Shown here one piece after another: positions 9,482 to 17,695 of a stretch of 64,000 nucleotides of DNA; the first letter of the stretch is position 1, and each line of letters begins with the position of its first letter. The notes under the pieces were generated by a model, which saw only the letters and a list, made by a program, of their open reading frames with translations, had not been told where the DNA came from and made no database searches. The stretch is from an uncultured Croceitalea sp. (lineage in GTDB: Bacteria; Bacteroidota; Bacteroidia; Flavobacteriales; Flavobacteriaceae): NCBI GenBank assembly GCA_947499565.1, contig CANMOV010000003.1, forward strand, positions 372,001 to 436,000. Reading direction: 5' to 3'. A program made the position numbers and the translations under genes.

Positions 9482-10479
9482 TGTTTGAGAATATAGAATT
9501 TGCTAACCCGCAGTTGTTTTGGTTGCTCCTATTGCTTCCATTAGGGTTGTTATGGTATATTCTCACACGAAAAAATCAAGTTGCCTCTTTGAATATTTCA
9601 AGTATAAAAGGGTTTAAAACTTCAAACTTTCTCTCTAAACTAAAACCATTTCTTTTTGTTTTGCGCCTTTTGGCTTTAGCAGCTGTAATTACAGCATTGG
9701 CAAGGCCGCAAACTAAGGAGGTATCTACTAGGACAAAAACCACAAAGGGTATAGACATTGTTATGTCCATTGATGTTTCGTCTAGTATGCTGGCAAGAGA
9801 TTTAAAGCCAAATAGACTAGATGCACTTAAGGAAGTAGCGGAAGACTTTATTAAAAAACGCCCTAACGATAGAATTGGCCTTGTGGCTTATGCAGGAGAA
9901 AGTTACACCAAGACTCCTATCACAAGCGATAAGTCTATTGTTTTAGCAGCACTTAGGGATATCGACTATGGACAGCTAGAAGATGGTACTGCCATTGGAA
10001 TGGGTTTAGCCACTTCTGTAAATAGGCTTAAAGAAAGTAAGGCCATTAGTAAGGTTATTATCTTATTGACGGATGGTGTAAATAACGCTGGTTTTATAGA
10101 ACCGCAAACTGCTGCAGACTTAGCTGTTGAATATGATATAAAAGCATATACTATTGGTCTTGGAACTAATGGGAACGCGCTAACACCTATTGCTTATAAG
10201 CGGGATGGTACATTTCAATTTGGAATGCGCCAAGTAGAAATTGATGAGGCCTTGTTAGAGGATATCGCAAGTGCAACTGGCGGAAAATACTTTAGAGCAA
10301 CTGATAATGATAAGCTTGAAGAAATCTATGATGAAATAAATAAGCTAGAGAAAACTGAAATTGAAGAATTCAAATATACTCGATACGAAGAAAAATTTAG
10401 ACCTTGGGTATTTCTAGCTGGGCTATTATTATTGATAGAATGGGTATTAAGAGCAACAATATTTAAAAGTTTTATTTAA
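9481..10479 (+). CDS. batA: BatA, VWA-domain membrane protein
   Basis: The protein has 332 residues. An N-terminal membrane segment (FWLLLLLPLGLLWYIL) and a second near 57-77 precede a VWA domain with a full metal-ion-dependent adhesion site: D-V-S-S-S near residue 97, a conserved Thr in GTAIGMG, and LLTDGVNNAG. A last membrane segment sits at about 303-325. By family, Bat (Bacteroides aerotolerance) proteins form a membrane complex linked to oxygen or stress tolerance in Bacteroidota; the biochemical role remains unclear. It overlaps the gene before by one base and is followed by batB after one base. Confidence 0.93.
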   Translation: MFENIEFANPQLFWLLLLLPLGLLWYILTRKNQVASLNISSIKGFKTSNFLSKLKPFLFVLRLLALAAVITALARPQTKEVSTRTKTTKGIDIVMSIDVSSSMLARDLKPNRLDALKEVAEDFIKKRPNDRIGLVAYAGESYTKTPITSDKSIVLAALRDIDYGQLEDGTAIGMGLATSVNRLKESKAISKVIILLTDGVNNAGFIEPQTAADLAVEYDIKAYTIGLGTNGNALTPIAYKRDGTFQFGMRQVEIDEALLEDIASATGGKYFRATDNDKLEEIYDEINKLEKTEIEEFKYTRYEEKFRPWVFLAGLLLLIEWVLRATIFKSFI

Positions 10480-10480
10480 A

Positions 10481-11527
10481 ATGGTGCAATTCGACGAAAA
10501 ATTATACTTCTATCTACTGGGAATTATTCCAGTATTGGTATTGCTTTTCCTTTTGTTGCAGGTTTGGAAAAAAAGTAAGCAACGTGAGTTTGCAGATGCC
10601 AAATTATTAAAGCGTTTGGCTCCAGAAAAATCAAGCTTTAAGTCTACTTTAAAACTAATTTTCCTATTACTAGGATTTACTTTTTTAACGCTAGGGTTAG
10701 TAAATCCAAAGATTGGCACAAAATTAGAAACCGTAAAACGTGAAGGTGTAGACATTGTTTTTGCGGTTGATGTTTCTAAAAGTATGCTCGCTGAAGATAT
10801 TGCTCCCAATCGTATTGAAAAATCTAAGCGATTAGTTTCGGAGATAATTAACCAATTAGCGAGTGATCGCATTGGTATTATCGCATATGCAGGACAAGCC
10901 TATCCACAATTACCCATAACAACAGATTATGGAGCAGCAAAAATGTTTCTGCAAAGTATGAATACGAACATGCTATCCTCCCAAGGTACTGCTATTAATT
11001 CCGCGATAGAACTAGCTACAACGTATTATGATGATGCGGAGCAAACCAATCGTGTTTTGTTTATTATTTCGGATGGTGAAGACCATTCAGAAGGCACTAC
11101 CTTAGAAGCTGTTGAAAAAGCCACACAAAATGGAATTCGAATATTTACTATTGGTGTTGGAAAACCCAAAGGAGCTCCTATCCCTATTAAAAGAAGAGGT
11201 GTTGTAGAAAGTCTTAAGAAAAATGCTCAGGGAGAAGTAGTTATTACCAAATTGAACGAAGCAGTGCTTGATGCCATAGCTCAAGAAGGTAATGGACAAT
11301 ATATTAATGGGTCTAACACAGAAGAGGCTGTAGATTTTATTAAAGAAGAATTAAACCAAATGGATAAAAAAGAGTTCGAAGCAAAGCAATTTGCCGAATA
11401 CAAAGACCAATTTCAATGGTTTCTTGGGATAGGACTTTTATTTCTATTTTTAGATATTTTCTTATTAGATAGAAAAACCAAATGGTTGAAAAAGTTGAAC
11501 CTTTTTAATGAACATGACGATGAATAG
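10481..11527 (+). CDS. batB: BatB, VWA-domain membrane protein
   Basis: The 348-residue protein parallels BatA. Two N-terminal membrane segments (about 8-26 and 57-76) are followed by a VWA domain with DVSKS (about residue 97), TAINSAIELA and ISDGEDHSEGT, so its metal site also looks intact. A C-terminal membrane segment (about 307-327) follows. BatA and BatB are paralogues that probably assemble together through their VWA domains. The 3' end overlaps possible starts of batC. Confidence 0.93.
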   Translation: MVQFDEKLYFYLLGIIPVLVLLFLLLQVWKKSKQREFADAKLLKRLAPEKSSFKSTLKLIFLLLGFTFLTLGLVNPKIGTKLETVKREGVDIVFAVDVSKSMLAEDIAPNRIEKSKRLVSEIINQLASDRIGIIAYAGQAYPQLPITTDYGAAKMFLQSMNTNMLSSQGTAINSAIELATTYYDDAEQTNRVLFIISDGEDHSEGTTLEAVEKATQNGIRIFTIGVGKPKGAPIPIKRRGVVESLKKNAQGEVVITKLNEAVLDAIAQEGNGQYINGSNTEEAVDFIKEELNQMDKKEFEAKQFAEYKDQFQWFLGIGLLFLFLDIFLLDRKTKWLKKLNLFNEHDDE

Positions 11528-11528
11528 G

Positions 11529-12395
11529 ATGAAACTAATTTTAGCAATTGGATTGCTCTCTTTTTGTGCCGTGCATGCTCAAGAAGAAGATAAAAAAGCC
11601 CAAAGACAAGCAGAAAAAGCTTTACGAGAATCAAAAAATATTACTTACGAAGCAAACGAAAACCTAGTCCAAAACGACTTTGTAAATGCAGAAGCAGATT
11701 ATAGAAGAGCCATATCTAAAAGCCCACAAAATATAGCAGCACCGTATAATCTAGGTAGAGCATATTACAATCGAGAGAGTTACTCTGAAGCTTTTGGAAA
11801 GTTCAAACAAGCAGGAGAAAAGGCTGAATCAAAAAATGAAAAACATAAAGCATACCATAATATGGGTAATGTTTTTATGAATAATAAGGAATATGAGAAA
11901 GCTGTTGAAGCTTATAAAGAAGCCTTACGCGCCAATCCAACTGATGAAGAAACTCGTTATAATCTTGCTTTAGCAAAAGAAATGCTGAAAAAAGAACAAG
12001 ACGAGCAAAAAAACGACCAAAACAAAGACGATAAGAACGAGGATAAAAAAGAAGACCAAAATAAAGATCAAAACAAAGAAGGGGATAATAAGGAAGATAA
12101 AGAAGGAGATCAAAAAGACGATAAGAACAAAGACGAAGGTGATGATGGTGACAAGGGAGAAAAGAAACCTGAAGAAAATAAAGAAGGAGAAGGCGATGAA
12201 AAGAAAGAACAAAAGCAAAAACCTAATGAGGGTGACAAGCCTGAACAGAAGAATAAACCTCGTCCAAATCAGCTTTCAAAACAACAAATTCAAAATTTGT
12301 TAGAGGCAATGCAGAATGAAGAAAAGAAAGTACAAGAAAAGATTGATGCCAAAAAAGTAAGAGGCGCTAAAATTAAAAACGAAAAAGACTGGTAA
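11529..12395 (+). CDS. batC: BatC, exported TPR protein with acidic/lysine-rich tail
   Basis: I prefer the start at 11529 (MKLILAIGLLSFCAVHAQ, a clean signal peptide directly after the batB stop). In-frame ATGs at 11508, 11514 and 11520 inside batB are alternatives. TPR repeats occupy about residues 45-150 (AAPYNLGRAYYN, KAYHNMGNVFMN, DEETRYNLALAKEM). From about 160 to 250 the sequence is nearly all Lys, Asp, Glu, Asn and Gln, a low-complexity disordered tract, then a short helix at the C-terminus. BatC is thought to scaffold the periplasmic side of the Bat complex. batD starts at the stop codon. Confidence 0.9.
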   Translation: MKLILAIGLLSFCAVHAQEEDKKAQRQAEKALRESKNITYEANENLVQNDFVNAEADYRRAISKSPQNIAAPYNLGRAYYNRESYSEAFGKFKQAGEKAESKNEKHKAYHNMGNVFMNNKEYEKAVEAYKEALRANPTDEETRYNLALAKEMLKKEQDEQKNDQNKDDKNEDKKEDQNKDQNKEGDNKEDKEGDQKDDKNKDEGDDGDKGEKKPEENKEGEGDEKKEQKQKPNEGDKPEQKNKPRPNQLSKQQIQNLLEAMQNEEKKVQEKIDAKKVRGAKIKNEKDW

Positions 12396-14173
12396 TGCGA
12401 AGTTTGCTCTTCACATATCTATTTTTAATACTCCCTACTTTTCTGCTAGGTAATAGTAATCCTGTGCAAGATGAGATAACCTTTGAAATGAAGCTTAGCA
12501 AAGAAAAGCTCGGTGTTAATGAAAGATTACGTGTAGAGTTTACCATGAACAAAGATGGCGACAACTTTAATCCACCCAATTTTAATGGTTTTAAAGTGAT
12601 TATGGGACCTTCCCAATCTATTAGTTCTTCATGGGTAAATGGCAAAAGGAGCTTTTCAAAATCTTATGGCTATATCCTTACTCCAACCGCAACTGGGAGT
12701 TTTCAAATAGGGCAAGCAACCATAGAAATTGACGGCAAAACTTATAAAACTGTTCCGAAAAAAGTTCAAATAACTGCTGCCGTTGCCAACCCTAATGCGC
12801 CTAAAACAGCCGATGATATTGCGGATGAAAATCTACATCTAATTGCAGAGGTTTCAAAGGCTAATCCTTATTTAAATGAAGCTGTTACCGTAGTCTACAA
12901 ATTATATATAAGCCCTTCTGTAAGCGTTACTAATTTTAGACCACTCGATAGCCCTAAGTATAATAATTTTTGGAGTCAGGACATTCCGGTAAAACGATAT
13001 GATACAAAAAATACTACTTATGATGGTAAACCTTTTAGAAGTGTTATTCTAAAGCGCGTTGTGTTGTATCCTCAAAAAAGTGGGAAACTTAATATTGAGC
13101 CTTTAGCATTAGAAGTTTATGTAGATGTTCCTACCAATAGACGGGATTTTTTTGGAGGAAAAATCTTTAAACAAGCCAAAAAAACAGTATCTGCAGGCAG
13201 AAGAACCTTAAATGTAAAAAACTTGCCAGAGGCTGGGAAACCTGTTGATTTTGGTGGTGCAGTTGGCGATTTCGACTTTTCCGTGACTACAAGTAAAAGT
13301 TCGCTAAACGCTTCAGAATCTTTGCAAGCAAGAGTTGAGGTTACTGGGAAAGGAAACTTAAAATTATTTCAACTTCCAAAACCAGAATTGCCAAGTGCAT
13401 TAGAAGTTTATGAACCGGAGTTTGATGAGAGTGTAAGAACTACCATTTCTGGAATGGATGGAAAAGTTGCAAACAACTATACGGTGGTTCCATCTTTTAG
13501 AGGTAAATATCCTATTCCAAGCATTTCTTTTAGTTATTTCAATCCAAAAACAGGAAAATACAACACGCTCAACTCAGACGAAATAATAATTAGTGTTATG
13601 GAAGGTCCTGAGGATAAGAATGCGACTATCGCAACAAATCCTTCCAATCAAAAAATAATTGTCCCGACAGGCAAACAATTTCATTTTATTAAAGTTCAGC
13701 CTAATCTTAAAGCAATAGGAACTTCTTATTTCTTTGGGTCAAATAAGTTTTACCTCATGCTTTTTGGGCCACTCCTATTAATACCACTATTCATATTACT
13801 GTATAGAAAACGAAAAGAAAAGGAGCAAGATGTAGTTGGCAATAAAGTAAAAAAAGCGAACCGATTAGCACGTAAATATCTATCTACCGCTAAAAAAGAA
13901 CTAGGTAATGAAGCTAACTTTTATATTGCTTTGGAGAAAGCTTTACATAATTATTTAAAGGCAAAGCTTAAAATTGAAACTTCAGAATTTAGCAAGGAAA
14001 AAATTACTTCACTTTTAACAGGCAAGAAAGTAGACCAGACAACAACAGAAAATTTTATCAATTTACTTAAGAATTGTGAGCTTGCTAGATATAGTCCATT
14101 TACTGATGTGCAGATGCAACAAGATTATGATAAAGCAAGTGAAGTAATCTCTCAAATAGACAAGCAATTATGA
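12395..14173 (+). CDS. batD: BatD, oxygen-tolerance protein
   Basis: The protein has 592 residues. A signal peptide (about 1-19) is followed by a long exported region made of several beta-sandwich repeats (for example VNERLRVEFTMNKDGDNFNPPNFNGFKVI near 35-63, and a later repeat at about 300). A membrane segment lies at about 447-468 (FYLMLFGPLLLIPLFILLY), with a cytosolic helical tail after it. This is the standard BatD/DUF11-like layout. It starts on the batC stop codon and overlaps batE by four bases (ATGA), so the genes are translationally coupled. Confidence 0.93.
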   Translation: MRSLLFTYLFLILPTFLLGNSNPVQDEITFEMKLSKEKLGVNERLRVEFTMNKDGDNFNPPNFNGFKVIMGPSQSISSSWVNGKRSFSKSYGYILTPTATGSFQIGQATIEIDGKTYKTVPKKVQITAAVANPNAPKTADDIADENLHLIAEVSKANPYLNEAVTVVYKLYISPSVSVTNFRPLDSPKYNNFWSQDIPVKRYDTKNTTYDGKPFRSVILKRVVLYPQKSGKLNIEPLALEVYVDVPTNRRDFFGGKIFKQAKKTVSAGRRTLNVKNLPEAGKPVDFGGAVGDFDFSVTTSKSSLNASESLQARVEVTGKGNLKLFQLPKPELPSALEVYEPEFDESVRTTISGMDGKVANNYTVVPSFRGKYPIPSISFSYFNPKTGKYNTLNSDEIIISVMEGPEDKNATIATNPSNQKIIVPTGKQFHFIKVQPNLKAIGTSYFFGSNKFYLMLFGPLLLIPLFILLYRKRKEKEQDVVGNKVKKANRLARKYLSTAKKELGNEANFYIALEKALHNYLKAKLKIETSEFSKEKITSLLTGKKVDQTTTENFINLLKNCELARYSPFTDVQMQQDYDKASEVISQIDKQL

Positions 14174-14931
14174 TAAAAAATAGTGTTGTCATAGTAATTT
14201 TTCTGTTCGCATCGGGCTTATTTGCCCAAAACGAAGTATTATTTAGTCGTGCCACGGATTCCTATAATGCTGGGGAGTACGGAAAGGCTATTGAATATTA
14301 TCAAAGAATAATTGATAATGGTAAACATTCTGCTGAGCTCTATTTTAATATGGCCAATGCACATTACAAACGTGATGAAATTGGCCCTAGCATTTATTAC
14401 TATGAAAAAGCATTGCTTCTAAAGCCCAATGATCCCGAAATCTTAAATAATTTGGGGTATGCTCAAAACATGCGATTAGATGCTATTGATAAAATGCCGG
14501 AGAGTGCCATGACTAGATTTTATAATGCTTTTATTGGCAAATTTTCGTTTGATCAATGGGCCTATTTAGCTGTAGCAATGCTAGTCCTTTTTGTCCTTGC
14601 TTATTTGGCATACTACCTTTTAAATAGTGCATTGCAAAAGCGTTTTTCCTTTATATTAAGCATGTTGGCTTTGCTTTTATCTGCGGTTACCTTAAGCTTT
14701 GCTTATTTGCAATACGATGCATTTAAAAATAACAACCCTGCTATTATTTTTGAGCGCGAAGTTGCAGTCACTTCTGAGCCTAATGAACGCAGCGAACGCA
14801 TATTTACACTTCATGAAGGGACCAAAGTAAATGTATTGGAAGAACTAAATGATTGGATGAAAATTAAAATCGTAGACGGACAAACCGGTTGGATTCCATC
14901 AGATAACTTGAAATTGTTGAGGATTTTTTAA
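14170..14931 (+). CDS. batE: BatE, TPR and SH3-domain membrane protein
   Basis: The 253-residue protein begins with a signal peptide (about 1-19, ending FAQN). Two TPR motifs follow (YNAGEYGKAIEYYQRII and YFNMANAHYKRDEIGPSIYYYEKAL), then two membrane segments (about 134-153 and 160-181). It ends with an SH3b-like domain (about 195-253) containing VTSEPNERSERIFTLHEGTKV and GQTGWIPSDNLKLL. It is the last gene of the Bat cluster. By family it links to BatA-D in a membrane complex, with the SH3 part perhaps contacting cell wall or partner peptides. Confidence 0.92.
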   Translation: MIKNSVVIVIFLFASGLFAQNEVLFSRATDSYNAGEYGKAIEYYQRIIDNGKHSAELYFNMANAHYKRDEIGPSIYYYEKALLLKPNDPEILNNLGYAQNMRLDAIDKMPESAMTRFYNAFIGKFSFDQWAYLAVAMLVLFVLAYLAYYLLNSALQKRFSFILSMLALLLSAVTLSFAYLQYDAFKNNNPAIIFEREVAVTSEPNERSERIFTLHEGTKVNVLEELNDWMKIKIVDGQTGWIPSDNLKLLRIF

Positions 14932-14990
14932 AATAGTTTTAACAATTTTTCAATAGCTTTACTATTATCTTTACTCTTTACAGTTTTTTA

Positions 14991-15296
14991 ATGCTTAAAT
15001 CTTCTACATTTTCCTTACTAGCTATTATGCTTGTGATTTCTATACTTGCGCCATCTATAGAAGCACTATGCAATTCTAATCATGATAATGTTTTGGTAAT
15101 GGATTTAAATGAAGAGGAAAACAATAAAAAAGAGTCTGAAAAAAAGTTTGATCAAAAAGAATTGTTTTTTTCTAACTATTCAGAAAGAACTACCCTTTTT
15201 ATTACTCAAGAAATAGCGAATAGTCAGACCCAATTACTCTCAAGTTCTGATTTTTCCGCCGAAATAGTATTACCTCCCCCTCAAAGATTGATTTAA
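14991..15296 (+). CDS. Small exported protein with PPP-rich C-terminus
   Basis: The 101-residue protein has a hydrophobic N-terminus (residues 6-25) that is a signal peptide or anchor, an acidic/lysine-rich middle (NEEENNKKESEKKFDQKE) and the end VLPPPQRLI. Small exported proteins of similar shape ending in a PPP motif occur in Flavobacteriia, sometimes beside transporters, but I cannot name a family. It lies 59 bases after batE and 75 bases before the first SulP gene on the same strand, so it may belong to either unit. Confidence 0.6.
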   Translation: MLKSSTFSLLAIMLVISILAPSIEALCNSNHDNVLVMDLNEEENNKKESEKKFDQKELFFSNYSERTTLFITQEIANSQTQLLSSSDFSAEIVLPPPQRLI

Positions 15297-15371
15297 TCTT
15301 TTATTTTTTTACCTATTTTTCATATTATCTTCTAAAATTAGAAACAACTAGAAGACTAAAAACTAATTTTT

Positions 15372-16952
15372 ATGTTTAAGAATATTAAAAAAGACTTGCC
15401 CGCAAGTATTGTGGTATTTTTTGTAGCATTACCGCTCTGTTTGGGTATTGCACTTGCTAGTGGCGCTCCGCTTTTTTCAGGTTTAATCGCTGGAATTATA
15501 GGGGGTATTATGGTTGGCGCTTTAAGTGGCTCGCAAATTGGTGTAAGTGGTCCTGCAGCAGGGCTAGCAGCTATTGTATTAGCTGCAATAGCCACATTAG
15601 GCTATGAAAATTTTCTAGTAGCCGTAGTTTTAGGTGGTGCCATTCAGTTGCTGTTTGGAGTACTTCGCCTAGGTATTATTGGTTACTATTTCCCTTCTTC
15701 TGTGATTAAAGGGATGTTAACAGGTATTGGTATCATTATTATACTAAAACAAATACCTCACTTTTTTGGTTATGACCCTGACCCAGAAGGAGATTTTGCA
15801 TTCTTTCAAGTAGATGGAAAGAATACATTTTCTGAAATTTTAGAAACTGTAAACAACATAAGTCCTGGAGCTACTTTAATAGCTATAATTGGTTTAGGTA
15901 TTCTGTTGTTATGGAGCAATGTCCTTTCCAAAAAAGGGAAACTATTTCAGCTAGTTCAAGGACCACTTGTAGCTGTTGTCATAGGAATATTGTTCTATGT
16001 TTTCACCAAAGACAATGAAACACTTGCAATATCAGCAGACCATTTAGTTAATGTACCTGTTCCAGAAGATGCTAGTTCTTTTTTAGCACAATTTAGTTTT
16101 CCAAATTTTGCTGCCATTACTAACCCAGCTGTTTGGTTAACGGGCTTCACAATTGCATTGGTAGCAAGTTTAGAAACATTGTTGTGTGTTGAAGCCACGG
16201 ATAAATTAGATCCTGAGAAACGCGTTACACCTACTAATCGCGAACTATTAGCACAAGGTACAGGAAACATTGTTTCCGGTCTTATAGGAGGTATCCCCAT
16301 AACGCAGGTAATCGTGCGTAGTTCTGCAAATATTCAATCTGGAGGAAAGACAAAAGCTTCTGCTATTATTCATGGGTTCTTTCTATTGATTTCAGTGATG
16401 CTAATTCCAAGATTACTGAATATGATTCCGTTGTCTGTTTTAGCGGCAATACTATTTATTGTGGGTTATAAACTAGCTAAACCAAAGCTTTTCAAAACAA
16501 TGTATCAACTTGGGTGGAAACAGTTTTTACCTTTCATAACAACCGTATTGGTAATTGTGTTCAAAGATTTACTTTGGGGAATCGGTATTGGCCTTGCCGT
16601 TGGCATAGTTGTAATATTAATAAAAAGCTATCAAAACTCGCATTTCTTACATATTGAAGGAGAGGATGTTGATGATGGAAAAATTAAAATGACCTTGGCT
16701 GAAGAAGTAACCTTTTTTAACAAAGGTGCAATTTTAAAAGAACTGGATAAACTTCCAGAAAATTCATATCTCGAACTTGATGTTACAAAAACAAGATACC
16801 TTGATAACGACATCATTGAGATATTAGAGGATTTTTCGACCAAAGCAAAAAATAAGAATATCAACATAAAGTTGATTTCTGAACGAGGTGTTGTGGAAAA
16901 TCCACCTAGTTATATAGAATTTTTTAAACTAAGACCAAAAACATCAGCATAA
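15372..16952 (+). CDS. SulP-family anion transporter (probable bicarbonate transporter)
   Basis: The 526-residue protein has 10 or more hydrophobic segments and the SulP signature region in its first 60 residues (DLPASIVVFFVALPLCLGIALASG, then SGPAAGLAAIVLAA). A short cytosolic C-terminal region (about 425-520) ends in a STAS-like fold. SulP proteins move sulfate, bicarbonate or other anions. The carbonic anhydrase gene begins two bases after its stop, which by context points to bicarbonate. Such SulP-CA pairs are a known arrangement. The substrate is inferred, not shown. Confidence 0.88.
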   Translation: MFKNIKKDLPASIVVFFVALPLCLGIALASGAPLFSGLIAGIIGGIMVGALSGSQIGVSGPAAGLAAIVLAAIATLGYENFLVAVVLGGAIQLLFGVLRLGIIGYYFPSSVIKGMLTGIGIIIILKQIPHFFGYDPDPEGDFAFFQVDGKNTFSEILETVNNISPGATLIAIIGLGILLLWSNVLSKKGKLFQLVQGPLVAVVIGILFYVFTKDNETLAISADHLVNVPVPEDASSFLAQFSFPNFAAITNPAVWLTGFTIALVASLETLLCVEATDKLDPEKRVTPTNRELLAQGTGNIVSGLIGGIPITQVIVRSSANIQSGGKTKASAIIHGFFLLISVMLIPRLLNMIPLSVLAAILFIVGYKLAKPKLFKTMYQLGWKQFLPFITTVLVIVFKDLLWGIGIGLAVGIVVILIKSYQNSHFLHIEGEDVDDGKIKMTLAEEVTFFNKGAILKELDKLPENSYLELDVTKTRYLDNDIIEILEDFSTKAKNKNINIKLISERGVVENPPSYIEFFKLRPKTSA

Positions 16953-16954
16953 TT

Positions 16955-17581
16955 ATGAAAGCACAAACAAAAGAAACACAGGCAGCAATGATTCCTGCCT
17001 CTGCGTTGCAAGCTTTAAAAGACGGTAACGAAAGATTCGTAAATAATCAAATGGCCAATAGAAACCTAAATAGTCAAGTTTCTGATACGGCTTCTGGGCA
17101 ATATCCATTTGCTACAGTCTTGCATTGTATTGATTCTAGAGTCTCTGCCGAATTATTGTTTGATCAAGGTATAGGGGATGTTTTTAGTATTCGTATCGCA
17201 GGAAACTTTGTAAACGAAGATATTTTAGGAAGTATGGAGTTTGCTTGCAAACTGGCAGGTACAAAGTTAGTGGTAGTACTTGGACATACCGCATGTGGTG
17301 CGGTTAAAGGGGCTTGTGATCATGCCCGACTAGGAAACCTAACGGCATTGATACACAAAATAGAGCCTGCAGTGGCCGCTGTAAAGGAGCCTGCCGATGA
17401 TGAGCAACGTACCTCTAAGAATATTGGTTTTGTTAATGCCGTTGCCAAAAAAAATGTAGAGATGGCTATTGAAGACATTAGACATAGAAGCAGTGTTCTA
17501 AAAGAGATGGAAGACAATGGAGAAATTGCCGTTGTAGGTGCAATGTATGATATTGCTGACGGAAAAGTCCATTGGATGTAA
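16955..17581 (+). CDS. Beta-class carbonic anhydrase
   Basis: The 208-residue protein shows all zinc ligands: C58, the D60-S61-R62 dyad, H111 and C114 (LGHTACGAVKGA). It therefore should interconvert CO2 and bicarbonate. No signal peptide is evident, so it is cytosolic. It is two bases after the SulP gene, co-transcribed, and a terminator-like hairpin follows at 17610. The probable role is trapping or supplying bicarbonate for carboxylases together with the flanking transporters. Confidence 0.95.
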   Translation: MKAQTKETQAAMIPASALQALKDGNERFVNNQMANRNLNSQVSDTASGQYPFATVLHCIDSRVSAELLFDQGIGDVFSIRIAGNFVNEDILGSMEFACKLAGTKLVVVLGHTACGAVKGACDHARLGNLTALIHKIEPAVAAVKEPADDEQRTSKNIGFVNAVAKKNVEMAIEDIRHRSSVLKEMEDNGEIAVVGAMYDIADGKVHWM

Positions 17582-17609
17582 TATAGATTATTAGCAGAAA
17601 CTTTCTAAA

Positions 17610-17641
17610 GGCCATTGATTAACATATCATTGGTCTTTTTT
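17610..17641 (+). terminator. Intrinsic terminator after carbonic anhydrase
   Basis: Arms GGCCA and TGGTC enclose a second short stem TGAT/ATCA with one mismatch, followed by TTTTTT. It would close the SulP-carbonic anhydrase transcript before the second SulP gene at 17696. Confidence 0.65.
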
Positions 17642-17695
17642 GTTAACACAAAATAACTATCTTGGATTAGAAATAAAATTAGAATAATTACTATT

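Noticed and set aside
11970-12218. Long minus-strand frame opposite batC, rich in Phe, Leu, Ile and Val
   Set aside because: It is the mirror of the Lys/Asp/Glu-rich low-complexity tract in BatC. Reverse complement of such codons always gives hydrophobic frames.
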